From the NCBI GenBank assembly GCA_028282925.1, contig JANQGV010000026.1, positions 1-38,929 on the forward strand: 38,929 bases of DNA, read 5' to 3'. The stretch is from Thermodesulfobacteriota bacterium (GTDB taxonomy: Bacteria; Desulfobacterota; WTBG01; CAIYCZ01; CAIRTM01). The notes under the pieces are model-generated. The model was given only the letters and a program-made list of their open reading frames with translations. It was not told the DNA's origin and ran no database searches. The position numbers were made by a program, and so were the translations under genes. Within the stretch, counting starts at the first letter, position 1. The number at the start of each line of letters is the position of its first letter. Shown here one piece after another: positions 7,156 through 17,380 of the stretch.

Positions 7156-9096
7156 ATGAAGCAAAAGGCGGCATCAGAAAGGAAGAACGATTCCATCCTC
7201 TCCTATGCCGGGATGAAGATGCGTGAAATGGGACTGAATGTCCTTACGCTTTCCTTTCCTTCCGAGACGGAGAAGGCGTTCATCGATTTCTATTATGCCA
7301 ATTCCCTCAAACAGCTGCGATTTTACCTTGGGCTGGCAATCGTCTTTTTTATGCTTTTCGGCCTGCTGGATGTGTTGATGATCCCCGGGGTTCCGGTCGA
7401 GCTTTGGAGCATACGCTACGGCTTTATCTGCCCGGGGCTGATTTTGTGCCTGCTGGTTTCCTTTACCCGTTTTTTTAAGAAGTTTATGCAGCCCACCCTC
7501 ACTTTTTTTATGCTGCTGACCGGGGTGGGAATTATTATGATGATTGCAGTTGCGGATCAGCCGGTGAGTTATTCGTACTACGCCGGTCTCATCTGCGTGC
7601 TTATGTACGGGTATACCTTTATCAGGATCCGGTTTGTCTGGGCGACCCTGGCCGGCTGGCTGCTCGTAGCCATGTACGAAATGGTTGCGGTGCTGGTGTG
7701 CAAAACCCCGTACCTGATTCTGGTCAACAACAGTTTCTTCTTCATCAGCGCCAATATCATCGGTATGCTGGCTTGCTACTCCATTGAGTACTACGCCCGC
7801 AGGGATTTCCTGATGGCGCGTCTGCTTGAAGAAGAACAGAACAAAGTGATGGCCGCGAATCTGGCCCTTGAGCACCGGGTGGAAGAACGCACGGCCCAGT
7901 TGCTGCAGGCCAACAAAGATTTACAACTGGAAATGGAAGAACGCCAGCGGGCTGAACACAGCCTGATTCAGGCCCAGAAGATGGAGGCGATCGGCACCCT
8001 TGCCGGGGGTATTGCCCACGATTTCAACAACATTCTAACCGCCATTATGGGATACGCCGAGATAGGGCTTTACAAAAAGAACCTGAAGCCGGAAAAGATA
8101 AAATACAGTTTTCAACAGATTTTTCAGGCCGGAGGGCGGGCCAAAGATCTGATCAAGCAAATCCTGACCTTCAGCAGACGAGAGGAACAGGAGCAGGTGC
8201 CGGTGCATGTGGGCAGCATTGTCAAGGAAGCGGTCAAGCTGATAGAAGCCACTATTTCTAAAGCGATTGAGATTCGGCTGGATATTCGTTGTGAGTCCGA
8301 CCTGGTGCTTGCCGACCCGACCCAGGTGCACCAGGTGGTGCTGAACCTCTGCACGAATGCCGCCCATGCCATGAAGGAAAACGGCGGTTCCATGCATATC
8401 GTTCTTGATGAACTGCCGGAGCGGACGGGTCAGGTTGCAGACCTTCAGGGGGACGCCTTCCTGGAGCTCAGTGTGCGCGACACGGGCGTCGGCATGCAAA
8501 GCGGGCTTATCGACAGGATATTCAACCCGTTTTTCAGCACCAAGGGAAAAGATGAAGGTTCCGGCATGGGCCTGTCTGTTGCCCACGGCATTGTAAAAAG
8601 CTGCGGGGGCAAGATCTCGGTTGAATCGGAGCCGGGCAAGGGCTCCTGCTTTCATGTTTACCTGCCCATGATCGAGAGGGTAGAAGACGCACGGGTTGAG
8701 GGTGAGGTGCAGCTTCCCAGCGGCACCGAGACTATTTTGTTTGTGGATGATGAACCGCAACTGGTTGACGTGAGCCGCGAGATGCTGGAAGAGTTCGGGT
8801 ATACCGTAACGGTAAGCACGGACGCGCTGCATGCCCTTGAAACCTTTCGTTCGAATCCCGAGCAGTTCGACCTGGTGATAACCGACAAGGTAATGCCCTG
8901 CATGAACGGCTTTGATCTGGCCCGCGAGTTGTTTCAAATAAAACCTACCATCCCCGTTATTCTCTGTTCCGGTATCGATGATCCTGAGGATGTGGCGGTT
9001 GCGAAATCGATCGGAGTCAAGGAACTGATCGTTAAACCGTTTGTGATGCATGAAGTTGCGGAAACGATCAGGTATGTCCTGGACCATCGTATGTGA
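7156..9096 (+). CDS. Membrane-bound hybrid histidine kinase with C-terminal receiver
   Basis: The protein has about 646 residues. Residues about 55-215 are hydrophobic and form roughly six membrane helices with short loops, so the input domain is intramembrane. A coiled coil (220-270) leads to a HisKA domain with [11 protein letters not shown] (His about 288), then a HATPase with NLCTNAAHA (N box), DTGVGM and [12 protein letters not shown] receiver domain ends the protein, with FVDDEP, phosphoacceptor Asp about 577 in LVITDKVMP and the conserved Lys in VKPF. No output regulator lies next to it, so phosphate probably passes to a protein encoded elsewhere. The ATG at 7156 is preferred over the in-frame GTG at 7150, but neither has a clear ribosome site. 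The ligand is unknown. Confidence 0.88.
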   Translation: MKQKAASERKNDSILSYAGMKMREMGLNVLTLSFPSETEKAFIDFYYANSLKQLRFYLGLAIVFFMLFGLLDVLMIPGVPVELWSIRYGFICPGLILCLLVSFTRFFKKFMQPTLTFFMLLTGVGIIMMIAVADQPVSYSYYAGLICVLMYGYTFIRIRFVWATLAGWLLVAMYEMVAVLVCKTPYLILVNNSFFFISANIIGMLACYSIEYYARRDFLMARLLEEEQNKVMAANLALEHRVEERTAQLLQANKDLQLEMEERQRAEHSLIQAQKMEAIGTLAGGIAHDFNNILTAIMGYAEIGLYKKNLKPEKIKYSFQQIFQAGGRAKDLIKQILTFSRREEQEQVPVHVGSIVKEAVKLIEATISKAIEIRLDIRCESDLVLADPTQVHQVVLNLCTNAAHAMKENGGSMHIVLDELPERTGQVADLQGDAFLELSVRDTGVGMQSGLIDRIFNPFFSTKGKDEGSGMGLSVAHGIVKSCGGKISVESEPGKGSCFHVYLPMIERVEDARVEGEVQLPSGTETILFVDDEPQLVDVSREMLEEFGYTVTVSTDALHALETFRSNPEQFDLVITDKVMPCMNGFDLARELFQIKPTIPVILCSGIDDPEDVAVAKSIGVKELIVKPFVMHEVAETIRYVLDHRM

Positions 9097-9154
9097 CGCG
9101 GGGACCTCACCGGACACTTTAAGCAGTGTTGAGACCGACGGTCGGAGAGGAACT

Positions 9155-10003
9155 ATGACTGGAGCGTACCGTTTACGTTGCTGGTGTATACTGGCAGCAA
9201 TTATTTTGTTTACGGCCGGTTCTGCCGTTGCCGGGGAACCGGCGGAAGAGACGAAAAAGAAGTCTTTTCGTGTGCCGTTTTTCGACGGCATCAAACTGCA
9301 GTCCACCAATATTTATCCCAAGCTGACCAATGCCAACCATGCCATCCATGAAATCAATACATGGACCGGCACCAGCCTGCGCGACTGGGATTCAATATGG
9401 GTGCAGTCCCTTGATATTGTACTCTGGAAGGATCTTTCGAGATATTTCAAGATGGACGTTGCCGTTGCAGGGTCCACCGGATCTCTGCTGTCGTCCAGTG
9501 CTGCCTTCAAAGGCACTGCTTTCGATACCGATGTACGCATGCGGCAGCGATATTCGGCCCTGGCTTTCTGGACCAATATCTATTTTTATCCGCTGACGAC
9601 CAATTATAAAGACGTATACTCATCCGGGAGAGTTTTCGAGCCGTTTGTGGGTGCCGGACTCGGTTATACCTTTTTCAGAAGCGAGGCGGTTTTTAAGTTC
9701 CGCAAGCAGAACAGGCTGTATAACCGCGTGCGCAGTAACTGGAACGGCGACGAGTGGGCCTATAAGATGCTTGCGGGGTTTAATGTGAACCTGGGTGCGA
9801 TCAGTCCCTCATATAACGGGTGGATTATAACCTGCACCGCCTTCCAGGTATGGAACCGGCTTAAAGGGCATGCGAAAGTCCACGGAACCGACGGCCTGAA
9901 AGTGTACAATCGCCCCGTTCCCATGGATATTACCATGCGGCGCAACATTGATATTGATCTGACCGGGCAGTACTATTCCATTGCTATCGGCCGTTATTTT
10001 TGA
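9155..10003 (+). CDS. Outer membrane beta-barrel protein
   Basis: Read from the ATG at 9155, which follows GAGAGGAAC, the product has 282 residues. It begins with a signal peptide (hydrophobic CILAAIILFTAGSAVA, cleavage probably after AVA). The mature part has alternating polar/aromatic strands such as YSALAFWTNIYFYPL, FEPFVGAGLGYTFF and YYSIAIGRYF, and ends in phenylalanine, the usual C-terminal residue recognised by the BAM machinery. This points to a small outer-membrane barrel of unknown function. The in-frame codons upstream overlap the kinase gene and are not used. A small CCGAC-G-GTCGG dyad at 9135-9145 lies just before the ribosome site. Confidence 0.72.
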   Translation: MTGAYRLRCWCILAAIILFTAGSAVAGEPAEETKKKSFRVPFFDGIKLQSTNIYPKLTNANHAIHEINTWTGTSLRDWDSIWVQSLDIVLWKDLSRYFKMDVAVAGSTGSLLSSSAAFKGTAFDTDVRMRQRYSALAFWTNIYFYPLTTNYKDVYSSGRVFEPFVGAGLGYTFFRSEAVFKFRKQNRLYNRVRSNWNGDEWAYKMLAGFNVNLGAISPSYNGWIITCTAFQVWNRLKGHAKVHGTDGLKVYNRPVPMDITMRRNIDIDLTGQYYSIAIGRYF

Positions 10004-10040
10004 GCTTGTCCGGTACAGTGTTTAAGGATCTTGGAAACAG

Positions 10041-10073
10041 AAAAGCGGGAGTGGAGCACCCCCGCTTTTTTCT
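10041..10073. terminator. Bidirectional intrinsic terminator
   Basis: AAAAGCGGG and CCCGCTTTTTT form a stem with an A run on one side and a T run on the other, between two convergent genes. It can serve both. Confidence 0.85.
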
Positions 10074-10098
10074 TTCTGGAACGTATATCTACAGCAGA

Positions 10099-10848
10099 TT
10101 ATAAACCGGGCATGAAGTCGATAATAGCTGTTGCAATCTCATCGGTCTGTTCGGCTCTGGTGATGGTTGCTGCATTATCCCCTGATGTATCGGGTGTGTA
10201 GTAGCCGAACTGCGAGTGATTGCCGCCCACGATTTCGTAAAATTCCGCGTCAGCGGGCAGATGGGCAACCGAAGCCTGAATTTCTGCCAGGGTTGTCAGG
10301 CCGTCATTGGTACCGTAGATTGAAAGGACCGCAAGTGATGTGCCGTCCAACCGGTAAGAATCCGAAGGGTATGATGCCAGAAGGATAACACCATCTACCT
10401 TGTTCTGGTTGCTTTCGGCATAGTTACAGGCCATGACACCGCCCAGTGAGTGGCCGCTGATGGCCCAGGTGCCGATATCATCGATTTTATCGATGACTTT
10501 ATTGGCGCGGTTATATCCCAGCAGTGCCAGATCCAACGGCATGGGTACCAGGGCTACCAGATAGCCGTTTTGGGCCAGTTCCGCAGCCAGCACGGCATAT
10601 GAACGGACATCGACATTGGCACCGGGGTAGATGATGATACCTTTTGTGGGAGTTGTATTGTCGGGCTCAAAGGTGTGGAAATCGTTGGCCCACTGCCATA
10701 CCCAGTGTGCATTTACAACATAGCCGGTTCCGCCATCCATGGCATCCAGGGCCTCATTCATGGGATTGCTGCCAAAGGGGCTCCCGGCAAAGGCGACACC
10801 TGCAGTACACATTGAAACGATAACCAGTAAAACAGTTTTCTTAATCAT
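10099..10848 (-). CDS. Exported alpha/beta hydrolase
   Basis: The 249-residue protein has an N-terminal signal peptide (KKTVLLVIVSMCTAGVAFA) and an alpha/beta hydrolase fold. The nucleophile elbow GHSLGG puts Ser at about 134. The acid is probably Asp about 182 in YGTNDGL, and the histidine about 211 in GGNHSQFG. IIIYPGANVD fits the oxyanion region. This set matches the Abhydrolase_5-type family of exported esterase-like proteins; the substrate is unknown. GAGGGGA before the ATG at 10848 supports the start. It is convergent with the barrel gene and shares its terminator. Confidence 0.85.
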   Translation of the reverse strand: MIKKTVLLVIVSMCTAGVAFAGSPFGSNPMNEALDAMDGGTGYVVNAHWVWQWANDFHTFEPDNTTPTKGIIIYPGANVDVRSYAVLAAELAQNGYLVALVPMPLDLALLGYNRANKVIDKIDDIGTWAISGHSLGGVMACNYAESNQNKVDGVILLASYPSDSYRLDGTSLAVLSIYGTNDGLTTLAEIQASVAHLPADAEFYEIVGGNHSQFGYYTPDTSGDNAATITRAEQTDEIATAIIDFMPGL

Positions 10849-11477
10849 GACGTTCCCCTCATCTTTTTTTAAAGTTTTTTTGTTCCATTGATATAAAAAT
10901 CCTGCTACTGTTCACCTCCTTTCCGTTTGTAAATACACCACTCTGTTTGGTGCTGGTATTAATGACACAGATTATATTTTGACGGCATAATTGTCAATTG
11001 AAAAATAAGGCAAATACCTACTTTAAATTAAAGCATAATACTATTATGAATGCGATACAAAATAAAATAAAATATAATATTTGATTAAAAATAAATTACA
11101 AAAAAACATGAAATAATATTTTAAAAGCAGGTAAATAATGTAGGTAAAAGAACTCAATAAAATTATTGATAGGAAATTAAGACTGAAAAAGTAGGGAAAA
11201 GCCTTAATCAGGGAAAGATCAAAAAAACCATACTTATTAAAGCGTACGGCAAACCGTATAAAGGCATTGACTGTTACTATTTACTCTACCAGGGCAAATA
11301 CAAAGCCTACTGAGCCATTATTTATTACTGTTGTTCAAGAGGCGAAATTTTTAGATACAACCCGCTCATGTGGATTTTTTCCCCATCAGAAAGTATGTTC
11401 TCTTGAGATTTATCAAAAAATAACTATACATAACAAAAGAAAGCATCTGATGATTATCTTGTGCGATATGTAATTGT
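10849..11477. other. AT-rich intergenic region between hydrolase and PAS kinase genes
   Basis: These 629 bases separate divergent genes and are visibly more AT-rich than the genes, especially 10960-11240. Possible sites are TACCTAC (near 11017) facing GTAGGTA (near 11141), and a TACGG-CAAA-CCGTA hairpin near 11245. A 68-codon open frame at 11267-11473 has no recognisable product and atypical composition, and is not called. Confidence 0.6.
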
Positions 11478-13007
11478 ATGACTGTTCGTCGAAAGCAAAA
11501 AAAGGCGTTTGTTTCAACCGAGACGGATACGGCCGCGATATTTCAAGCTGTTGCCGAAATGGCGGATGTGGGTATTTTTGACGTCAGTCTTGAATCCGGG
11601 ACACTCATCGATTGCAACCCGGCATTTATAAAAATACTGGGGTATGAACATAAGAAAGAAGTGATGCAGCTTGATGTTCAAAAAGACCTGTATGCCGTGT
11701 CTGAAGATGTACACTGTCTGCAAAGGCTGCTGAAACGGGAAGGCAGTGTTACAAAACATGAAATAGCTTTAGCCGGCAAGAGTGGGGCAGCCGTGCCTGT
11801 GTTAATAACGGCAAAGGTGAGCAGAAACGAAGGGGGAGACATTATCGGCTACCAGGGGCTTGTCATTGATATATCCGAGCGGCTGACTATCGAGCATGAT
11901 CTGAAGGAAAAGTACGGCTTCCTGACAAGCCTGCTGGAAAGCTCGGTTGACTGTATTGTGGCGACGGACAGGAAGGGTATCATTATCTTTTTCAATAAAG
12001 CCGCTGAAAAGGTCCTTGGATACCGGGCCGATGAAGTCATCGGTTCATATCACATCAGCCGTCTCTATTCCCTGGCAATGGCAAAAGATATTATGCATAA
12101 GCTGCGCAGCAATGATTACGGCGGGCGGGGCAAGCTGGATCAGTTTCGTTTCAGCATGTACGGCAAAGACGGCGTGGAGATTCCGGTAAGCCTATCCGCT
12201 TCCATTGTGTATAAAGACGCACAGGAAATTGCAACCCTGGGCATTTTCACCGACCTGCGCGAGAAACTGAAAATGGAAAAAGAACTTCAGGAGACCCAGC
12301 TCAGGCTGCTCCAGGCCGAGAAAATGGGGTCGCTGGGCAGCCTGGCCGCAGGCGTGGCCCACGAAGTGAACAATCCGCTGGGCGGCATTCTTATCTATGC
12401 CAGCCTGTTGCAGGAAGAGTTTGAAGCGGTTGGTGATCCGCGGGTTGAAGAGATGAAAAAAATTGTAGATGAAACGACACGCTGCAAAGAAATCGTCAGG
12501 AGTCTGCTTGAGTTCGGGCGTCAAACCGAATCGAGATTCGAGCCCATGGATATCAATAAGGCCATCCTGGACGGGCTCTTTTTCCTGGAGAAGCAGGTTA
12601 TTTTTCATGATATCAGGATTATCAAAGCGCTTGATCCTGATGTGCCTTTTGTGCAGGGTAATCCCAATCAGCTCAAGCAGGTTTTTATGAACATTATGGT
12701 CAACGCAGCAGAAGCAATGTCTGATACCGGCGGGCAGCTGACCATCACAACCGGAAAACGAAAAGACGGCACCTCTGTTTTCATTTCTTTTAAAGATACC
12801 GGCCCGGGAATACCACCGAACATTCATTCAAAAATATTCGATCCTTTTTTTACGACCAAAGAGGTCGGCAAGGGAACCGGCCTGGGACTGAGCACTTCAT
12901 ACGGCATTGTTCAAAGCCACCACGGTACCATAGAGGTCAAAAGCAAAACAGGGAAACATACAGTTTTTACCATCATACTGCCCCTTGTCGACAGGCGGAA
13001 GGTATAG
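11478..13007 (+). CDS. Cytoplasmic PAS-PAS sensor histidine kinase
   Basis: The 509-residue protein has no membrane segment. Two PAS domains (about 22-135 and 145-262) show the usual signatures GTLIDCNPAF...LGY and VATDRKGIIIFFN...VLGY. The kinase core follows: HisKA with GSLAAGVAHEVNNPL (His about 295), and HATPase with NIMVNAAEAM, DTGPGI, FDPFFTTK and GKGTGLGLS. The NNPLGG form is typical of kinases that pair with NtrC-type activators, and exactly such a gene starts 2 bases after its stop codon. It probably senses a cytoplasmic redox or metabolic signal and phosphorylates that regulator. The PAS ligand cannot be read from the sequence. Confidence 0.9.
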   Translation: MTVRRKQKKAFVSTETDTAAIFQAVAEMADVGIFDVSLESGTLIDCNPAFIKILGYEHKKEVMQLDVQKDLYAVSEDVHCLQRLLKREGSVTKHEIALAGKSGAAVPVLITAKVSRNEGGDIIGYQGLVIDISERLTIEHDLKEKYGFLTSLLESSVDCIVATDRKGIIIFFNKAAEKVLGYRADEVIGSYHISRLYSLAMAKDIMHKLRSNDYGGRGKLDQFRFSMYGKDGVEIPVSLSASIVYKDAQEIATLGIFTDLREKLKMEKELQETQLRLLQAEKMGSLGSLAAGVAHEVNNPLGGILIYASLLQEEFEAVGDPRVEEMKKIVDETTRCKEIVRSLLEFGRQTESRFEPMDINKAILDGLFFLEKQVIFHDIRIIKALDPDVPFVQGNPNQLKQVFMNIMVNAAEAMSDTGGQLTITTGKRKDGTSVFISFKDTGPGIPPNIHSKIFDPFFTTKEVGKGTGLGLSTSYGIVQSHHGTIEVKSKTGKHTVFTIILPLVDRRKV

Positions 13008-13009
13008 CA

Positions 13010-14374
<1,365 letters not shown>

Positions 14375-14383
<9 letters not shown>

Positions 14384-14407
14384 TTCCCCAATGGGGATTA
14401 TTCCCCC
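14375..14407. promoter_or_regulatory. Tandem GGGG-N7-CCCC palindromes, candidate activator sites
   Basis: GGGGAATAATTCCCC (14375-14389) is a perfect palindrome, and GGGGATTATTCCCCC (14393-14407) is a close copy 18 bases further on. They lie about 120-165 bases upstream of a sigma-54-like promoter, the usual place for enhancer-binding protein sites. An alternative is a terminator hairpin for the regulator gene, but no T run follows. Confidence 0.5.
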
Positions 14408-14525
14408 ATTACATTCTTGCCGCTATACCGCACTGATTTTACGGTCCCACCTGCAAAAACATACAACGGTTCGTTAAAGCTCATCTTTTTGCCGGGAGAT
14501 ACCATCGGCATACGGCTGTAGCCTG

Positions 14526-14541
14526 TTGGCACATGTTTTGT
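14526..14541 (+). promoter_or_regulatory. Sigma-54-like promoter (-24/-12)
   Basis: TTGGCACATGTTTTGT fits TTGGCAC-N4-TTGC-type promoters with GG and GT exactly 10 bases apart; the -12 element is GT rather than GC. Transcription would start near 14553, leaving almost no leader before the ATG at 14556, which is a weakness of this call. Confidence 0.5.
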
Positions 14542-14555
14542 AATTCTCATAAGAC

Positions 14556-14969
14556 ATGACCAGGGGTGAAAAAATTCTTATAGTCGATCACGATACCAAA
14601 ACGGCCAAAAAGCTCTACAGGCTTTTTGATCAACAGGGTTTCAAAGCAGTTGTAACCGAGCGGGCCACTGCCGCTATTCGCATACTCCAGCAGGAATGTG
14701 TATCGGTACTTGTGCTTGATGTAGGAATAGTTGATATGGCCTGGCAGGAAGCAATACCTATTATCCGAGGGCTTGACAATGCACTGCCTATCATTATGAC
14801 AGCCGGTGAAAATACACCCGAACTGGAAACCAGCATACTGCATCAGCATGTTTTTTATTATCATGTGAAATCGTTCGGGACAGATGATTTGATGCTGGCG
14901 GTGCGGAGTGCGGTCGAGAAGTCCGCACGGCAACGCCAAAGAAAAAACAGACACAAGGAGGCCACATGA
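14556..14969 (+). CDS. Stand-alone receiver domain protein heading the Met/Hdr run
   Basis: The 137-residue protein is a single CheY-like receiver with a short basic tail. Visible features are ILIVDHD (acidic pocket with His between two Asp), a probable phosphoacceptor Asp at about 55 in VLVLDVGIVD, IIMTAGE, and Lys about 105 in VKSF where VKPF is usual. The replacement of the neighbouring proline and the basic tail (KSARQRQRKNRHK) are mild departures from canonical receivers. Its stop overlaps the next start (ATGA), so it is translationally coupled to the metF-like gene. It may relay phosphate from the neighbouring kinases or bind a protein of the complex. No ribosome site is evident before the ATG. 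Confidence 0.8.
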   Translation: MTRGEKILIVDHDTKTAKKLYRLFDQQGFKAVVTERATAAIRILQQECVSVLVLDVGIVDMAWQEAIPIIRGLDNALPIIMTAGENTPELETSILHQHVFYYHVKSFGTDDLMLAVRSAVEKSARQRQRKNRHKEAT

Positions 14970-15832
14970 GTATTCAGGAATTGCTTGAGGTGAATCCGTT
15001 TACCATTGTTGCAGAGCTTGAACCACCAAAGGGGCCTGATGCGACGGAATTCTGTGATATTGCGGCATCATTGAAAGGGAGGGCGCATGCGCTCTATGTG
15101 CCGGAAATGAAGGGTGCTGTTATGCGCATGGGCTCTCTTGGAGCGAGTGCGCTTTTGAAACAGCAGGGCATAGAAACTATTGTGAACCTGAACTGCAGGG
15201 ATCGTAACCGGCTGGCCTTGCAGGCGGATATGCTCAGTGCAGCGGCGTTGAAGCTCGATAATATACTTCTGAACCGGGGCGATGAAGTTTCAAGTGGAGA
15301 TCATATTGATGCACAACAGGTGCATGATCTTGATGTAGATGCCCTCGTTGCGTGTGCCCGGAAAATCGAGCGTGGTGTCGACCTGGCCGGTAATGATCTG
15401 CAGGGGACCGCCACCTTTTGTCTTGGTTCGGAAGTGAATATCGGTCTTGCCGGCGGTGCCCTTGAAGTGGAAATGCAGAATCTGGAAAAAAAGATCCGGG
15501 CCGGAGTGCAGTACTTTTTCACCCAGCCGACCTACGATCCGGATTCCTGTCGCAGTTTTCTGGAAAAAGCTGCATCGTATAATGTGCCGGTACTGCCGCA
15601 GGTGTGTGTTTTGAACTCGGTGGGTATGGCTCGTTTTATGACACGTCATATTGAAGGTGTCCGGATACCCGATGATGTTATCAACCGATTGGCAAAAGCA
15701 CCGGATAAGCAGCAGGAGAGCATCGCGATTGCTGCCGACACAATAATCAGATTGCGAGACATATCCCGGGGTGCTCTCCTGACAGCGGTCGGCAACCAGG
15801 AGCGCCTGGTGCGCGTTTTTGAAAAATTATAA
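14966..15832 (+). CDS. Short MetF-like (methylenetetrahydrofolate reductase family) protein
   Basis: The 288-residue protein has the MTHFR TIM-barrel signatures: AELEPPKG at the N-terminus with the catalytic Glu, CRDRNRLALQADMLSAAAL, LLNRGDEVSSGDH (flavin-contacting GD) and FFTQPTYD. It is a paralogue of the MetF encoded at 22934, with the same order of motifs but clearly divergent sequence and about 20 residues shorter. AAGGAGG at a spacing of 5 bases supports the start, and the gene overlaps the receiver gene by 4 bases. The family transfers electrons from a flavin to a folate-bound C1 unit. Here it may be a second catalytic subunit, a flavin-carrying adaptor, or act on another C1 substrate. 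Confidence 0.85.
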   Translation: MSIQELLEVNPFTIVAELEPPKGPDATEFCDIAASLKGRAHALYVPEMKGAVMRMGSLGASALLKQQGIETIVNLNCRDRNRLALQADMLSAAALKLDNILLNRGDEVSSGDHIDAQQVHDLDVDALVACARKIERGVDLAGNDLQGTATFCLGSEVNIGLAGGALEVEMQNLEKKIRAGVQYFFTQPTYDPDSCRSFLEKAASYNVPVLPQVCVLNSVGMARFMTRHIEGVRIPDDVINRLAKAPDKQQESIAIAADTIIRLRDISRGALLTAVGNQERLVRVFEKL

Positions 15833-15876
15833 GCAATAACGGCTGGAAATAAAAACAACCAAACGAGCAGGAGCAT

Positions 15877-16449
15877 ATGATGAATATCGTAAAGGGTGCT
15901 TCGTTCATTAAAAAAGGCAGGGTGTTCGACGACGTGTTTGCCTGTTATCAATGCTGTAAGTGCTCGGCAGGGTGCCCGGTAGCTTTTGCAATGGATCTGT
16001 TGCCGCATCAGATCATCCGGCATCTTATCTATCATGACACGGAAAAAGCCCTGGCATCGCATACGATCTGGATGTGTGCATCCTGTCAAACCTGCAACAC
16101 CCGATGTCCCAATGAAATAGATATAGCGGGAGTAATGGATGAGTTGCGGCACATGCATATACAGAGCGGCCGATATCCGGCAGAACCGGCTACGCCGCTT
16201 TTTCATCACACATTTCTGAATGAGATACAAAAACACGGCCGCATTCATGAACTGAGCCTGATGCAGCGCTATACCTTTAAGCGCAGAAAGCTTCCTGGAA
16301 AAGGTAACCTGCAGGATATGCTGTATGATATGAAGCTGGGCCTTAAACTGTTTTTGCGCGGTAAAATCAGCCTATGGCCCCATCGTGGTAGAAGCCGCTC
16401 AGAGGTTGCAGCCATTTTTAAACATGAGCATGGGAACAAAAAAACATGA
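15877..16449 (+). CDS. hdrC: HdrC-like heterodisulfide reductase iron-sulfur subunit
   Basis: The 190-residue protein carries two classical [4Fe-4S] motifs: CYQCCKCSAGCP (Cys 23, 26, 29, 33) and CASCQTCNTRCP (Cys 67, 70, 73, 77), as in HdrC. The C-terminal half is helical with a basic end. HdrC passes electrons between HdrA and HdrB in the cytoplasmic Hdr complex. AGGAG at 15869-15873 is 3 bases from the first ATG and 6 from the second (15880), so the second may be the true start. The gene overlaps hdrB by 4 bases (ATGA). Confidence 0.92.
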   Translation: MMNIVKGASFIKKGRVFDDVFACYQCCKCSAGCPVAFAMDLLPHQIIRHLIYHDTEKALASHTIWMCASCQTCNTRCPNEIDIAGVMDELRHMHIQSGRYPAEPATPLFHHTFLNEIQKHGRIHELSLMQRYTFKRRKLPGKGNLQDMLYDMKLGLKLFLRGKISLWPHRGRSRSEVAAIFKHEHGNKKT

Positions 16450-17297
16450 AAGTATCTTTTTTTCCAGGGTGCTCACTGGAGGGCACTGCACGGGAATACG
16501 GCGAATCGATTCAGACTGTATGCAGCACATTGAATGTTGTGCTGGAAGAACTTGATGATTGGACGTGCTGCGGGGCCAGTTCTGCGCATTGTACCAGCCG
16601 GTATCTGGCAACAGCGCTCCCCGGTCGTAATTTAGCCCTGGCGGAATCCGTCGGATCTGATCTGGTAACCCCTTGTGCCGCCTGCTTCAGCCGATTGAAA
16701 ACCGCTGTGCATGAATTGAGCGGATCAGACTCCGTTGCACGCGAATATGCTCTCAAACGTCCTGTAAATGTCAGGCACATACTTGAGTTCCTCTGCAGCG
16801 AAGAGATGGTTCAAGGCATAGAAGAGCGCATTGTCAAACCTCTTACCGGTTTGAAAGCGCTCAGCTATTATGGGTGTCTGCTGGTGCGACCGCCTAATAT
16901 TACAGAAGAGCCACACTGGGAAGACCCCCGAAGCCTTGATGCCCTCCTCATCCACCTGGGTGCTGAATGTATATACTGGTCTTATAAAACCGAATGTTGC
17001 GGCGGCAGTCTTCTGCTGACCAATGTTGATATCAGCCGGCGACTGATCGGGCGGATGCTGGACATGGCCTGTGAAACCGAAGCAGAATGCATTGTTACCG
17101 CCTGTCCCTTATGTCAGGTGAATCTCGACACGCGTCAGGATGAAATCGGTGAATTGAATAAAAAGGAGTATTCTATCCCGGTATTCTATTTCAGTGAGCT
17201 TATGGGACTGGCATTCAATGAGCCTGATGCCGGGAAATGGCTGCGTAGGCATATCGTTGATCCACAGCCGCTTCTTAAGGCAAAGGGACTCTTGTAA
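16446..17297 (+). CDS. hdrB: HdrB-like heterodisulfide reductase subunit with two CCG domains
   Basis: The 283-residue protein has two CCG (cysteine-rich) domains of the HdrB type: PGC (Cys 9) ... WTCCG (Cys 41, 42) ... PCAAC (Cys 77, 80), and YYGC (Cys 144) ... ECCGG (Cys 184, 185) ... ACPLC (Cys 220, 223). Both sets are complete, so in principle it could bind two non-cubane [4Fe-4S] clusters as in the methanogen enzyme, whose HdrB reduces CoM-S-S-CoB. Bacteria lack that substrate. In MetFV-HdrABC-MvhD complexes HdrBC is thought to pass electrons to MetV/MetF. An 83-base gap separates it from hdrA. Confidence 0.93.
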   Translation: MKVSFFPGCSLEGTAREYGESIQTVCSTLNVVLEELDDWTCCGASSAHCTSRYLATALPGRNLALAESVGSDLVTPCAACFSRLKTAVHELSGSDSVAREYALKRPVNVRHILEFLCSEEMVQGIEERIVKPLTGLKALSYYGCLLVRPPNITEEPHWEDPRSLDALLIHLGAECIYWSYKTECCGGSLLLTNVDISRRLIGRMLDMACETEAECIVTACPLCQVNLDTRQDEIGELNKKEYSIPVFYFSELMGLAFNEPDAGKWLRRHIVDPQPLLKAKGLL

Positions 17298-17380
17298 TCT
17301 GCAGCACGACATGCAAAACCGGCTTTCGCACTGTGTTTGTTTTTTAGAAACGCCGGTTGATTATACACAGGGAGTAATAC

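Noticed and set aside
8035-9309. Long minus-strand ORF of 424 codons
   Set aside because: Antisense shadow of the hybrid kinase, with no domain signature of its own.
11267-11473. 68-codon ORF before the PAS kinase
   Set aside because: AT-rich, no ribosome site, no family resemblance; treated as chance.
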